DNA of 64,000 nt. Source: Macrolepiota albuminosa. Taxonomy: Eukaryota; Basidiomycota; Agaricomycetes; Agaricales; Agaricaceae. This document shows, in pieces, positions 21,289-33,970 of the stretch (position 1 is its first letter; every line of letters starts with the position of its first letter). A model generated the notes under the pieces. It was not told the origin of the DNA. It ran no database searches and saw nothing but the letters and a program-made list of their open reading frames with translations. Position numbers and translations under genes: made by a program. The DNA lies in contig JAMWFC010000046.1 of the NCBI GenBank assembly GCA_027475525.1, positions 2,604,001-2,668,000 of the forward strand, written 5' to 3'.

Positions 21289-22510
21289 CGGACCTTAGGG
21301 TAGATAGGCCGTCGTGTATATATTTTTTTTTTTGTTGTTGTTACCGCCCTCGTATATAAACCTTGCCGCTTTCTTGCCGAGTGGAAGGATAAGTCTCGTA
21401 ATCTGAGTTAGCGCAATAGCAGAGAGCAACGAAAGTAAAGCATAGAGAAAGCAAGCGGCAAGTATTCTAAAGTATGGTTTTAGCAAGAGGAGTAGTAGAT
21501 GAGGGACTTAGACAAAATTTGAGGAGAAGGGAAACGCTCAGTAAATCATCATAGCGAAAAACCCTTGGCGAGAGTTGCGCAAGGCGCTAAGCGTTGGCAA
21601 CATGCTAGCGCTGCGGCTTGACTATGTAAGAAATTGTCTGTTGAATATAGTATAGTAAGTATCGGCAAGAAAGATAAGTACAGTAAGTAATAGAAAATGA
21701 AAGCTTATCAGTATAGTCTTTTCTAATCATTCTATTCTTCTTCAACTAGAGTCGGCAAGTCATCATCGTCCAATAATTTGGTTTCTTCAAGTTCTCTCAG
21801 CTTGGCGGTGTCAATATCTAGCGCTTCCAGCGGCAAGTCGATTTGTTCTCTGGCAAGATACGGTAATAGGCGAAAGGCGGCAACAGGTCGATGCAGGACT
21901 GAACCATCTAATTCACAGAGCACGTAAGCGCCTCCACGGTTACGAGAGATAACTACCAAAGGTCCTAGATAGCGTGGGCGCATTTTCTTGTTGTAGGAGG
22001 TCTCGATTTTGGAGTTGCGCATGAGCACTAGCGCTCCTCTCGGGAAGTTGTAATCTTTGATGGTAGCGCTATGCTCGGTTTCGAATCGTAGGGCTGCTTG
22101 GCGACGGGCGCTAAAGACTACCTCGTGGAGTCGCTCTAAATCTTCTTTCCTTCGTTGGAGGTCAATAGCTCGTCTGGCGATAAGATCGGTAGTCGCTAAG
22201 ATGCTGTTGGGTGCTGGCTGAAGGTAGGTTGCTTCTATAATGTCGGCAGGGAGTAACGGATGGGTGCCAGTAGCCGCGTAATAGGGAGAACAACCCATGC
22301 GCTTACGAATAGTAACTCTTTCCGACCAAAACACTGAATACGTTGCCTCATTCCAACGAGACTCATTGCCATCGACCGCCTTGAAGAGCGCTTGCCGAAC
22401 GTCAAAGTGTGGTCTCTCTACCAAGCCATTGGCGTGTTTGTTGTAGCCAGATACTCGAATGTGGTGAATGTTGTATTTCTTGGCAAGGTATGTTAGCGCT
22501 TTGATAATGG

Positions 22511-22664
22511 GCGCACCGTTATCCATGACGATTTCTCTTAGCGCTCCCCAACGGCAGATGACGTCCTCAAATAGCCACTTGGCGACGGCGCACCGTTATC
22601 CGTGACGATTTCTCTTAGCGCTCCCCAACGGCAGATGACGTCCTCAAATAGCCACTTGGCGACC
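22511..22664. repeat. 77-base tandem duplication with one mismatch
   Basis: Copies at 22511-22587 and 22588-22664 in the integrase region differ at one site (atccatgacg versus atccgtgacg). Confidence 0.88.
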
Positions 22665-23699
22665 GCCTCTGTATTTTCTCTTTGGAGCATTCGAAATTCA
22701 GGCCAGTGGATTAGCGAGCAACGACCTTGAATGATGTACTTGTAGCGACCAGATTTGGGCATGTGCATGGTGTCGACGTAGATTTTGCTGAAGAGGGGAG
22801 CTGGCGTTGCAATGGTTGGCGGTATGAGCACTTGGCGTGTCTGTTGAATTTGGCAAAGGTGGCAAGTCCTAATGTACCAGGCGATGTCGGCACTAGCGTG
22901 TGGCCACCAGAATCGTTCTAACAGAGAGGCTCGGGTAGCGTACAGACCTCTATGTCCTAGCTCGTCATGCATGGCGCGCAGGACTCGTAAGCGACTTTCT
23001 GGCTTGATGATCAGCTTGTGAGCGCCATCTCGATTTCGTCACCAAAGTCGGTTGTCGGTAAAGAAGAAATGGGTAGCGTATCGGATAAAGGTCGCGTATT
23101 GCTCGTCGGTAAGGCCTGCGGGTCGCTTGAGGTCTTGTAGCCATTGTTCAACGATTAACAAGCGACTGTCTTCTGCCTTTGCTTTGGCGGATCGGGGAAC
23201 GGCGTCGTAGGTCAAGTTTTTGCTGTCTTCTCTTAGTGGATGGGGTTCTTGTACGACTTTTACGGGAGGCAAATTTTGACTGAAAATGCTTGCCGTGTAG
23301 AATGTGTGGGGTGCGCTAAAGATCTCGGGGCGGTAAGGGACAATGGGATGTAGAAGGATGCTGGCAGGCTGTTGCCATCGTAGTAGGGGGATTGGCTGTT
23401 GTATGAGGTGCACGAAACCATGTAGTCGGTCGATCCAATCCTCGAAATTGCTATCCACCTGGGGATCCACTGCCGGGTCGCCAGGCTGCCGTGGTCGCCT
23501 AGAGAGTCCGTCGGGTCCATGGAAAGAGCTCTTGACGTGTACCAACTCAAAGTGAAACATGAGGATGGCGACTACCCACCGGTTCATGCTAGCGGATGGC
23601 TGGATATCGGGATTCTGCAGCATGCCTTTGATGTACCTAGCGTCGACTTCAACAATCAGGTTCCGCACGCCAATCAAATACATCTTTAGCGACCGGAAG

Positions 23700-23853
23700 G
23701 CTTTGAAGAGTCCATAGAGCTCTAGCTTAGGCTGACTGTAGCGAGATTCTCGGTCGTTTAGCGTGATAGACCCAAAGCTTTGAAGAGTCCATAGAGCTCT
23801 AGCTTAGGCTGACTGTAGCGAGATTCTCGGTCGTTTAGCGTGATAGACCCAAA
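23700..23853. repeat. 77-base tandem duplication (probable artefact)
   Basis: Copies at 23700-23776 and 23777-23853 in the RNase H region. Confidence 0.9.
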
Positions 23854-24221
23854 GCGGTTGTAGCGTCGCTGTTTCTGATTGTCGCTAAGGCATTGGCATA
23901 AAAAGTAGCCAACGGCAATGTACGAGGTATCCACCGCCAAGATGACCGGGTCGGCAGAGCTATAGTCGATTGGAACTAGGGGCTTGGCGTCTTGTAGGGC
24001 TTTTACTAAGTCTCGCTGTGCAGTGACCTGGTCTGGCCCAAATTCAAAGGGCTCGTTGGCGCGGGTGAGTCGGTTAAGAGCATGTGCGCGATGGGCAAAG
24101 TTTTTGACGAATATCCTGAGAACGCCAACGGTGCCAAGAAAGGCGCGAACTTCAGATAAGTCGCGGCAAGGACCCCATCGCTCTAGGAGTGCTAAGCGAG
24201 ACTCGTCGGGAACGCAACCGT

Positions 24222-24375
24222 CGGGAGTGCAGATGTGACCGAGTATTTTGAACCTTGGCGCGCAAAGGAGGAGTTTGTGACCGCTAAACGTACCACCGCG
24301 GGAGTGCAGATGTGACCGAGTATTTTGAACCTTGGCGCGCAAAGGAGGAGTTTGTGACCGCTAAACGTTCCCCCG
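24222..24375. repeat. 77-base tandem duplication (probable artefact)
   Basis: Copies at 24222-24298 and 24299-24375 at the end of the reverse transcriptase domain. Confidence 0.9.
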
Positions 24376-27300
24376 CTATATTTCATACGTTGGAGAACCC
24401 GGTTGAGCAACTGGAAAAAGTCCCATAGCGCTAAGCGAATGTTGGAGTTGTCGGGATGGGTTGCCGGTAAGCCATTTATGAGTCGCCAATCTTTGGGGCC
24501 TTTGACGCCAACGTCATCAATGAAGCTAAGGACATTATGCGGTATCTCGGGTTGGAGGATGAAAGTGATGTCGTCATGAAATATAGGGACTGAGTTTGTC
24601 CAGCCAATCGGCAAGGTAACTAAGTGCAAGGCGCCAAACAGAGTTTGAAAGGTGGTGAGGTCACGGGAAGAGGGGTGTATCAGACGTTCGTCGTAGCCAA
24701 CGTAGAGATCAAGGGTGGCGCCACAAATGCGCCTGGCAAAGGACTCGGCAACGTGGTCAGGAAAAGGCGGTACGCCAGAGTGTCGTATGGTAACTCTATT
24801 CAGCGGCTCAAGACTGTGAACTATGCGTAGGTTGCCATTCTTTTTGAGGACGCAAAACCAACGGGAGCGGTAAGAACTATTGGAGGGCTCGTAGACGCCA
24901 GCCTGTATCTTGGTCCTAATGATTTGGCAGACCTCAGCTTCGATTCCAGGCGGTAACGGTCGGTTGTGCTCAGTCCACGGCACGTGAGGGATGGTCGGGA
25001 TTACGACAGGCGGGAAGAAGTCTGTGCGGAGGCTGCCGCGTTCTGAGTCCTCCCAAGCAAAGGCTTTGTCTTGCTTAGCGACAAGATCGGTAAGGACGTT
25101 CAACTTATCTTTGGTCAAAAATCCTGTGTCGTGCTCCTTGGCGAACTGCTGCTGGCGTTCCGCGGTAAAACGTCCTGTGGGCTGAAAGGGTGGCGGATTC
25201 GGTGATAAGGTCGGTATGTCGGCAAGAGGGTCGCCAATGATCTGGCGCTCGATTCTAAACGTCTCGGGAGAGTGCGTAGCGACGGGTTTTGTTTTAAGCG
25301 CAACTGGCTTATATTTCTTTTTAACTTGTACCCCTTTCCTTTTGGGAGCGTTAGCTTGGTTATATACAGAGGTGGAAAGGGGAATCGTAGCCTGAGGGGC
25401 GGCAAGTCCAAGAACGGCAGGAGACAAGACTCCAGGAAGGGTAGTGAGATAAGTATCGGTAGACGCAATGTTCTGAAAAGATTTGGAAGCGGTAAGGTAC
25501 AAGTAGGCAAGAGAGGAGTCGGTAATGTTTTGATTTTTTTGGAAAGGCTCTGCGTCGGTAGTGGGTAAAGTAGTTAAAACATCTTGGTCAAGAAAAGCAG
25601 TAGACATAACAGTTACAAGACCAGTTGAATGGTCATATTCCAGCGTTAGCGCTACATCTCCGTGATCGTCGCCAATCACCTCGATGGTCTGTGAAAACAC
25701 CGGTGGGGAGGCTTGTTGGCGTGCTGGTCGGTAAACTCTGGGGGCTTAGCGTGGGCACCTTTTCGTTGTCCCCTAGGGAACGTTGGCACCGTTTGTTGGA
25801 TTCCAGAATTGGGGTCGCTAATAGTTAAAGTGGTTTCGTCATTGGTAACCGTCTTGACGACCGATCGCGCCAAGACGTTGAAGGGTCTGCCGAGAAGTAA
25901 ATCGTATGCCGGGGAGCGGAAAATGTGTATCTGCAGATAAAACGTAATGTCGCCAAGGGTGCACGGCACATTCTTGGCGAGTCCTAGGGATTGGTCTACT
26001 GTGCCGTTAGCACTCTGCATGTTTAGTATAACGGTAGGGTCGTAAATAAGGCCCAGATCGTTAGCAACTTCAGCTGCCATAGAAATAATTTGAGAACCGC
26101 TATCCACGATTGCCTCTACCTCATGCTTATTGTCTACGGTTAGCGCGACTGAGCAAATAGCGTGCAATTCTTGAGCGACGGTAAGGATTGCCGGGTCTTC
26201 TCCATGGTCTACTGACCTAAGATAGGTCTCCACTAGATCTACAGAGGTGGCGTTAGCGATGGTGTCGGCAGGAGAATCTTCAGCGTCCAGCAAATCGACG
26301 GTAACAGAAAAACCAGGGAGCGCGTCGTCGAGATCCTCGACCTCGGCAATGGTTGTCGCCAAGGGTCGTCGAGGAGTGACTGCCGTCTTAACTTGGTTGC
26401 GGACGTCGGGAGCAATACTGCAAAGCTCTTCAACTGATAAGGTAACATTGGTTTTCATGATGCGGTTAAAGACGTGGTTGGATTTCTCTATGTCAAATAT
26501 TGGTGCGGTAGGTCGGTAGCCACCCTCAGGACGTTTCTCGGGAGCGGCAAAGTTTCGTTGTGCTGGTGCGTGATAACGGTTGGGAATCCCTGAGTAGGGA
26601 TGGAGAGGCAGCAAGGGCGGTTCAGGAGCGGTAGCGGACGACAATGGTTCTGGAGCGGTAGCAGGGGTAGTGGCAGGCGGTGCGGTAGGAGCAGGAGTCG
26701 GTAGCTTGCTAGCGGGAGGCATTGGCTTGTATCCTTTAAGAGGTTGTTTAGGCTGCTTAACTTCAACCCCATCAAAGACCTGATTCTTGAGCGAATCCAA
26801 TTCCTGTTGGAGCTTGGCGATACGTTCTTCTCACGAGAAAGTAGGGTGGTCGCCAACGCTATCGAAGTGTAAGACCTCGTGAACCATTTGCTGTTGGGTC
26901 GCCTGTTCAGGGTCGGGGTTGGCGTTGCCAGAAAGCGTGCCGGTAACGATTTGTCCTGGGTTGCGCCTATGCCATTCATCAACTCGTTCCTGGAAAGACT
27001 TCTTGTCTGGGTAGTTGGGAATGATGGTGCCAGTAGTGAGCACTATCTTGCCGTCGATAGCCCGTCAAATTTTTCCTTGGCGAATATAGTTTTCTAAAGT
27101 CACGCAGCGTCCTCTAGTCATAGTGTGGCCAATTTCCCCACAAAAATGGCAAGGGCCATTAGCGGGTACATTAGCGGGTCGGTTAGCAAGATTGGTGGTA
27201 ATCATAGTTTCTATACGTGTCATAGCGGAGGCAACAGCAGCGGTAACGGCAGCGTTAAGGTCCTCCTTCTTAACGAAGTCGGCAACAGGAGGTGGGATGG

Positions 27301-28341
27301 GAATAATACCGTTAGTTTGCTCAGGTGGTGGGCTCGTCCTAGCGCGTTGTAGTCCAACGCCAGTGTCCGTTCCCTTGAGAACCCATTTACCGGCTTCAAA
27401 GACGTCGGCAACGTTATAGGGCTCATCTGGGTGATGAGCCTGATGAACTATCTCTAGGCGACGAGCTATGCGAGTCCAAAGCGAAGTCGGGATGCCTTGT
27501 TGGAAGAGGCGACGTTCCTCGTTAATGTATAGCTTGCCGTTCTGTACTAACCACCTAGCGATCTTCTGGAACTCGCGGTAATACGTGGAGAATGCGCCAA
27601 GAGACGATGTGCCGCTGTTGAAAGATTCCTGTACTAGCTTCTGAAGCTTGTTTACCGAGTATCGGGTAGCCTCCTCTGCGCCAGGGTACAACTGGATCAC
27701 TGCCGTCTTCCAGTCCTCATACAAAGCACCTTGGGCCGGAACGGGTGGGGCGGCAGGGACAAAGGCGGCAAACTCGGTCAAACCTGTCCACGTCTCTGCC
27801 GTGTCATATGATATGTATCTTGCTGCGTACTCCTTCATCTGCGTATGGTCGGTAATGTTACAATCTCTGAATAAATACTCCAACTCCTTGAAATACTGGG
27901 AGAGCTCCTGTGGCTTGGACTCGTCCCATTTCGGTGCCGAGAAGTGGTTGCGTGGCGGCATGCGCTGAACTGGTTGTTCCATGGCGACTGTGTTAACAAG
28001 TTCGGTTAGCGGTAGTGGGGAAGGAGTTCTAGAGATTGGCGACGGGGTAAGAGAAATGAGTTGAGAAAGAGGCGTTAGCGGAGTAATGGGAGTGACTGGT
28101 TGCGGTACGGTAAATGGCGATGCTAAGGGGTCGTTGGTGCTATAATCGAGGGAATGCGGGAAGAGATCAGGAAATGCGTCTACAGTGGCGTTCTGTAGTT
28201 CCTGTGCAAGAGAGAGACCCGGTAAGGCACCAGGTGGTTGTGGAGTTGATGGGTGGGAAGGAGCTATGCCTTCTGCCAACTGGTCTAGCAGGCGGCGCCT
28301 ACGCTGGAGACGGGTTTCTGGCGGAATTCTGCCCTAGAGAT

Positions 28342-28359
28342 CCCTCGCGGTGGGCTCCA
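28342..28359 (-). promoter_or_regulatory. B1 primer-binding site
   Basis: On the minus strand tggagcccaccgcgaggg begins three bases after the 5' LTR and starts with TGG, the complement of a tRNA CCA end. The same site is at 33362-33379 in B2. The priming tRNA was not identified. Confidence 0.65.
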
Positions 28360-28362
28360 ATT

Positions 28363-29325
28363 TGATGACGCCCAAAGTTTGGTCAGTAACAAATGTAACT
28401 AGAGTGTTACCGTACCAAGAGTTTGCGTTGGGCGCGCTATAAGTGATGTGAGGAGTCCCGGGCAGGTCCCAGAGAACGCGCCTGTGAAAATGGGTAAAAG
28501 TCGGTAAGGGAGTCGGCAAGTGTAAAGCGCTAAGGTAAAGCGCTTATGAAAGAGCGGTAAGCGAACACGGCAATGTGAGTGGCAAGAGCACGGTATGCTT
28601 AGCGAAGTCTAAGCGTCGATAATGCCTGCCGTAGTTGCAAGGCACGAGTATGTCAAGTGTTGGCGAGCGTCTGCAACTGCCGATGAGTTTGACGTTGCCG
28701 ACCGTAGCGTAAATGAGCTCTTGAGCGTAAGGGAGACTGAGGAAAGGGGAGTAGTGAACTCTGGTCTATTGTTCTCTGATGATCTATGTACAAGTCGGTA
28801 AGTACTTTTATACTACAATGAGTTCACCGTCGCCAGTGGCTAATGACGCCAGAGTGCGGTAAACTAGAAAATTTCAAAGGGGTAGCTCCAACGGTTTCAG
28901 ATCCCTACCATCCATTCAAGAGCCTTAGCGACGCCAGGTGACAGATCGCGAAGCTAAACCATCACTCCATCACCCTTCTGTCTGTCAGAGTGCTTAAGCG
29001 ATGTCAGGCGCCAAATCGAGACGCTAAGCGGTGTCAGACGCCAAGGTCAAACGCCAAGCTGTCCGTCAGTTCTTGATAGATCATCAGGCTTCTCGCTAAG
29101 CGCTGTCGTTAGTGACTGATGCCATCTGTCAGTTGTCATTCTGTCTGCCGATCGGCGCTATCACTGATTAGATCTGCTTCTTGCCGTGTCCGGCCATCGG
29201 GAATGGCTTAAAATAGGTAGAACGCGTGCGCTAAGTTTGGAACGAGTGCAGCAAGATTTCCGGAGCCGGTGCCGAGCCTGCCGTCGCCTGCCGTTGATGC
29301 ACTGCTCCTGTATGGGGTTCTATCA
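28363..29325 (-). mobile_element. B1 5' LTR
   Basis: 963 bases, tgatgacgccc...ggttctatca on the plus strand, followed by the CCGT target duplication. Confidence 0.92.
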
Positions 29326-30437
29326 CCGTCATTAAATTATCCATTGCCTCCATAAAGTTCCCTTCTATTTCTTTTAGGACTTTTTAATGCAAAGTCCTCC
29401 ATCGGCGTGTCAATTGGAGGTGGGGGGTCCAAAGGCGGCAGTATATGAGGAGTGAAACCTGACTTTAGTGAAATGAGGAGTAACCAGTAGACGCATTAAC
29501 CGTGTTCATTATTCCAAACCTAATTTGAGGCAGTGCTTTTACCCACCCTGTTTGCAAGCGATTGACATGGAAGCGTATACATTGAACAATAGTCTTGTTT
29601 GATCTTTTGGATGCACCATCTGTTTGTGGGTGGAAAGCAGTCGACATTTTATGTTTGACACCAGTTAATTTCATCAGGGCCTTCCAAAAAGATGATGTGA
29701 ACAGTGTATCGTGATCTGTGATGATTTTGTAAGGCAGCCCATTTTCACAATACCAGTCGCGGAAAAAAATATTAGCGAACTCTTTGCCCGTTTGATTCAT
29801 TTTACATGGAGAAATTCGAATTTCCATGCCTGCTCGACATGTCATAGAACAAAATCCATCAAAACCGTCCTTTATAAGCAGTGGACCTACAAAATCCAAG
29901 GTCACTGATCCAAAACGACATTCAAGTATTGGCAATGGATGTAAAGGTCCAACTGGCTTTTTGGTCTTAGACTTGTTCCGTTGACAGTCCATGCACAAAG
30001 GTATATACCCTTTCACCAAATTGCACCTCATATTTGGCCAATAATACGAATGTCTCAAGGCTGCATACGTTTTGTCACTTCTGAAATGCCCGAGTTCATC
30101 GTGCGTAGTCTGAAATAAACTTTCACGCAGTTCTCCATGGTTTGGCACAATCAATCGGTCCCCCACATAAAGCAGACCATTCCTTGATTCCACACCAGGA
30201 ACAATCATTCCATGCCGTCTGTCATCAAGAATTTGTTTCGTGTATTCATCCAATTTATAACCCTCCTTGATCGACTCCACAATACCCTCCTCTGATTCGA
30301 ATGCCATCACAACCCCAACCTTGACCTCTGTCTCTGGAAATCTTGAGAGTGCGTCTGTGACGGTGTTATCTTCCTCCCATATATAATGAATGTCATAGTC
30401 AAATTGCTTTAAATACTCCATCCATCTTGCTTGGTGT
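29326..30437 (-). pseudogene. Element A: end of RNase H and integrase
   Basis: Minus-strand frame 29465-30421 begins with the RNase H/integrase linker (Asp-Ala-Leu-Ser-Arg-Phe-Pro). It continues with an intact HHCC zinc domain (His-Asp-Glu-Leu-Gly-His ... Cys-Met-Asp-Cys) and an integrase core with Thr-Leu-Asp-Phe-Val-Gly-Pro-Leu and Ile-Ile-Thr-Asp-His-Asp. The catalytic Glu normally found after His-Pro-Gln-Thr-Asp-Gly reads Lys (Gly-Ala-Ser-Lys-Arg-Ser-Asn), a GAA to AAA change that would abolish activity. The frame continues past 29330 into 16613 once B1 is set aside. Confidence 0.85.
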
Positions 30438-31480
30438 TGATAGGCTTCTACTCAGACTGAGCGCATCAAGGGACATTATAGGTCAACCAACACTTGACAC
30501 ACTGGAGACTCTAGCAACCAGCTTGGGGAACAGAGCAGCTCTAGTGCTGGTGCTCTATGGCAAGACTTATTCATTCATCTTAAACACCAGTAGCAGCCCC
30601 TCAGCACACTCCACTCATTTATTTTGAAGACCAAGGAGGCTTAGAACTCATAGTGCTAGCACAATGGAGGAAAGTTGATTCTGATGAAACCCCGATCAAT
30701 ATCAAAAGGAGTTAGCAATTGGCGCTGTCAATCACCAAGGTGCTTCAATCAGAAGTCTAAAGGAATCAATGACGACGAGACAGGATACATGCAGACCCAA
30801 CATTTAAATTTGTCAAAAGATGGTACAGTGTTAGCGCTGGGATTAGTGCTCACGGCATCTGTCGAGGATTCTCCAACCATATCTTGGGATGGCATGGCCA
30901 ATTAAATTACATCAAAAAGTGAGCAAATTCATATCATTTCTAAGTAGTTTTAGAGTTGCCGTTGGTCGCCGTCACCCATATGCTGCAGGTCGCCATTGAC
31001 AGGTGGCCATTAGCTACAACCATGAGGAGAGGCGCTAATTGGTAGTGCCATCAATGGACTTATTTTGGAAATACCGTAGTGCATAATATAAAAACTAGCT
31101 ACTTGCCATGTATATAGCAACGAATTGTAACCTCTTGAGCACCCAGTTACACTTAGCATTCAAATTGCGCTAGTATTGCCTGACTTTGTCACTAAGTTCA
31201 GCGCTAGCTTTGTCTATCTCGTCTTCGTCGTTTATGGTGCCACCTATGGGCACACTACGCTGCGCTATTTGTTTTATTCTCTATAACTTCTTCTAAACTA
31301 CGACGCTTACCACTTGTTAGGTAGCACCTGAGGCGCTATCATCTAGCGCATCGCCCTATCACCTCTGCTCGAGCACACCGGGACCCTGCTGGGACTCCTC
31401 ACAAACCCACACATCAGGCGCTGGAGACAGCGTTGTACTGCGTATACGTCTAGCGCACCCAACCACAGTTGGCGTCATCA
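30438..31480. mobile_element. Solo-LTR-like insert E inside element A
   Basis: 1043 bases from tgataggcttctactcag to ggcgtcatca on the plus strand. GTGT lies to the left (30434-30437) and GCGT to the right (31481-31484), a target duplication with one transition. Termini match the B-type LTR (tgatagg...gtcatca), but the body differs. Removing it joins RNase H to integrase of element A. No gene was recognised; small open frames at 30427-30905 lack support. Confidence 0.82.
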
Positions 31481-32433
31481 GCGTTTTGACAAGTCGCGTT
31501 GTGTTTTAAAATTCTTTAAGGTTTTATGGTCTGTATAGACCTCAAAGTGCTATCCAAGCAGGTCAGTCCGCCACTTATTCAAGGCATGAACAATGGCAAG
31601 CATCTCATGCTCGTGTGTTGGATAATTCTTCTCAGCTCTCGTCAGCTGTTTTGAATTGAAGGCCACAGGCCGTGCTGACTCCCATGTCTTCCCAAATGCC
31701 AAGACGGCTCCAGTACGTCGCTTACTAGCATCACAAGTGACAAAAATCTTATTGTCTCCGGGATTCTGGTGATCAATGGTTGTTAGACAATCTCGTCCTA
31801 CCACCAGTTGTTTGATCCCTTCAAAGGCAAACTCATGTTCCCTAGTCCACAGGGGTAACGCACTGTTAAACTCTTTCTTGGTCAGCGGTATTAACACGGC
31901 TGTATGCTCTGCCAAGGCAGGTAGAAAAGAAGCAATGTATCAAACAAGGCCGAGGAATTGTCTGACATGTTTCGCTCTTTTGGGTCGCGGCTAATTTAGG
32001 ATTCTTGCCACCTTTGACACGTCTGCCTCAATGCCTCTTTCTGAGATGTGATGCCTCAGGAAGTCGATTTTGGAGCATTCACTCTTCTGTAGAGAACAAA
32101 ACAAACAAGCTTGCTGCAGAGCATCTAACACTTTTTGTATGTTCTCCTCATGCTCCTCAATGGTTTTCGACCAGATTATGATATCATCCAGGTAAACGTG
32201 ACAAATCTTTCTGATGTATTGCCACAGGGCCAAGGTTACGCATTGTTGTTGAGTCGCAGGTGCGTTTCTCAAGCCCATCGGCATAACAACCCACTCCCAG
32301 AGGCCAAAAGATGTTAAGGTCGTGGTGTATTTGATATCATCAGGATGCACAAGAGTTTGAAAAAAGACGTTAGTCAAGTCAATTTTGCCCCAAAAACGTG
32401 TACCTGGCTGAGTACAGTCAGCCAGAATGTCGT
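31481..32433 (-). pseudogene. Element A: reverse transcriptase palm and RNase H
   Basis: Frame 31991-32377 carries the RT core with Tyr-Leu-Asp-Asp (catalytic box) and Met-Gly-Leu-Arg-Asn-Ala-Pro-Ala-Thr. Frame 31550-31915 carries RNase H with Thr-Cys-Asp-Ala-Ser and His-Glu-His-Glu-Met-Leu-Ala-Ile-Val. Stops lie between and within them. Across B2 the frame joins 44228, where the upstream RT motif ends Tyr-Pro-Leu-Pro-Arg-Ile-Asp-Asp. Confidence 0.88.
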
Positions 32434-33358
32434 TGATAGGACCCCATACAGGATCAGCGCATCAACGGCAGGCTGCGGCAACACAGCACAGGCTCAGGAT
32501 ACCTTAGCGCGTGCTAACTAACCAATTTTGGCAATATTTGACGGCCGTGCATGGCAAGAAGCAGATCCAATCAGTGATAGCGCTGACGGCAGACAGAATG
32601 ACAACTGACAGATGGCATTAGTCACTGACGACAGCGCTTAGGGAGAAGCCTGATGATCTATCAAAAACTGACGGACAGCTTGGCGTTTGACCTTGGCATC
32701 TGACACTGCTTAGCGCCTCGATCTGGCGCCTGACATCTTGGACAGACAGAAGGGTGATGGGTTGATGGTTTAGCTTTGCGATTTGTCGCCTGGCGTCGCT
32801 AAGGTCCTTGAATGGACGGTAGGGATCTGAAATCATTGGAGCTACCCCTATAAATTTTCTAGTTTACCACACTTTGGCAATGGTTGGTCACTGGCGACGG
32901 TGAACTCCTTGTAGTATATAAAGTACTTACCTACTTGTACATAGAACAGAGAACAATAGACCAGAGTTTCTTGCTCCCCTTACTTCAGTCTCCCTTATGC
33001 TCGAGATCTCATTTACGGTCGGCAATGTCGAGCTCGTCGGCAGTTGCAGACTATTGCTAGCCTTCAACCTATTCGCGCCTTGCATCTACGGCAGGCATTT
33101 ACGACGCTTAGACTTTGCTAAGCTTACTGTGTTCTTGCCGTTGACATTGCCGTGTTCGCTTACTGCTCCCTTCATAGGCGCTTTACCTTAGCGCTTTACA
33201 CTTGCCGACCTCCTTACCGACTTTTCCCCATTTTCATAGGCACGTTCTCTGGGACCTGCCCAGGACTCCTCACATCACTTATAGCACGCCCAACGCAAGC
33301 AATTGGTATGGTAACACTATAACTATATTTGCTACTGACCAAACTTTGGGCATCATCA
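32434..33358 (+). mobile_element. B2 5' LTR
   Basis: 925 bases, tgataggaccccatacagg...gggcatcatca. Confidence 0.9.
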
Positions 33359-33361
33359 AAT

Positions 33362-33379
33362 TGGAGCCCACCGCGAGGG
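33362..33379 (+). promoter_or_regulatory. B2 primer-binding site
   Basis: Sequence tggagcccaccgcgaggg three bases after the 5' LTR, identical to that of B1. Confidence 0.65.
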
Positions 33380-33816
33380 ATCTCTAGGGCAGAATTCCGC
33401 CAGAAACCCGTCTCCAGCATAGGTGCCGCCTGCTAGAACAGTCGGCAGAAGGCATAGCTCCTTCCCACCCATCAACTCCACAACCACCTGGTGCCTTACC
33501 GGGTCTCTCTCTTGCACAGGAACTACAGAACGCCACTGTAGACGAATTTTCTGATCTCTTCTCGCGTTCTTTTGACTTTAGCGCTGACGACCTCTTAGTG
33601 TTGCCGCTTGCCGTACCGCAACCAGTCACCCCCATTACTCCGTTAACGCCTCTTTCTCAACTCATTTCCCTTACCCCGTCGCCAATCTCTAGAACTCCTT
33701 CCCCACAACCGCTAACCGAACTCAGTACCACCGTCGCCATGGAACAACAAGTTCAGCGCATGCCGCCACAAAATCACTTCTCAGCACCGAAATGGGACGA
33801 GTCCAAGCCATGGGAG

Positions 33817-33970
33817 CTCTCCCAGTATTTCAAGGAATTAGAGTATTTATTCAGGGATTGTGGCATTACCGACCACACACAGATGAAAGAGTACTCTCCC
33901 AGTATTTCAAGGAATTAGAGTATTTATTCAGGGATTGTGGCATTACCGACCACACACAGATGAAAGAGTA
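33817..33970. repeat. 77-base tandem duplication (probable artefact)
   Basis: Copies at 33817-33893 and 33894-33970 in B2 gag; B1 gag has one copy. Confidence 0.92.

Larger units (their letters stand above)
21732..27982 (-). pseudogene. Element B1 gag-pol
   Basis: Gag from the ATG at 27982 has a zinc knuckle of spacing CX2CX4HX6C (near 27130). The retropepsin Asp-Ser-Gly is at about 26105. Reverse transcriptase (24192-25700) has Phe-Ile-Asp-Asp as its catalytic box near 24515. RNase H follows (23758-24342), then an integrase with HHCC zinc domain (about 22850-22980) and DDE core; the final Glu lies in Leu-Val-Glu-Arg-Pro near 22420. There is no chromodomain. Apparent frameshifts at 22511-22664, 23700-23853 and 24222-24375 coincide with 77-base duplications. 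Genuine nonsense codons remain near 27065 (TGA; B2 has CGA), 26834 (TGA; B2 has TGG) and 23037. One long polyprotein is the likely ancestral form. Confidence 0.85.
16614..29325 (-). mobile_element. Element B1: full-length Ty3/gypsy retrotransposon with antisense gene
   Basis: Flanked by CCGT at 16610-16613 and 26 bases of matching target logic at 29326-29329 (CCGT). The uninterrupted target gatctttgccgtcatt is visible in reverse at about 10270-10290. The 5' LTR is 28363-29325 (963 bases) and the 3' LTR is 16614-18805, split by solo LTR C; without C and one 77-base copy it is about 964 bases. The two LTRs differ at only a few sites, so B1 is young. Gag-pol runs on the minus strand (21732-27982), no chromodomain. 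An intron-bearing gene runs on the plus strand (18975-21288). Confidence 0.92.

Noticed and set aside
22511..24375. Three frameshifts in B1 pol as signs of element death or programmed frameshifting
   Set aside because: Each coincides with a 77-base duplication that is better explained as an assembly artefact.
30427..30905. Small plus-strand frames in insert E
   Set aside because: Short, without domains, and inside a solo-LTR-like element.
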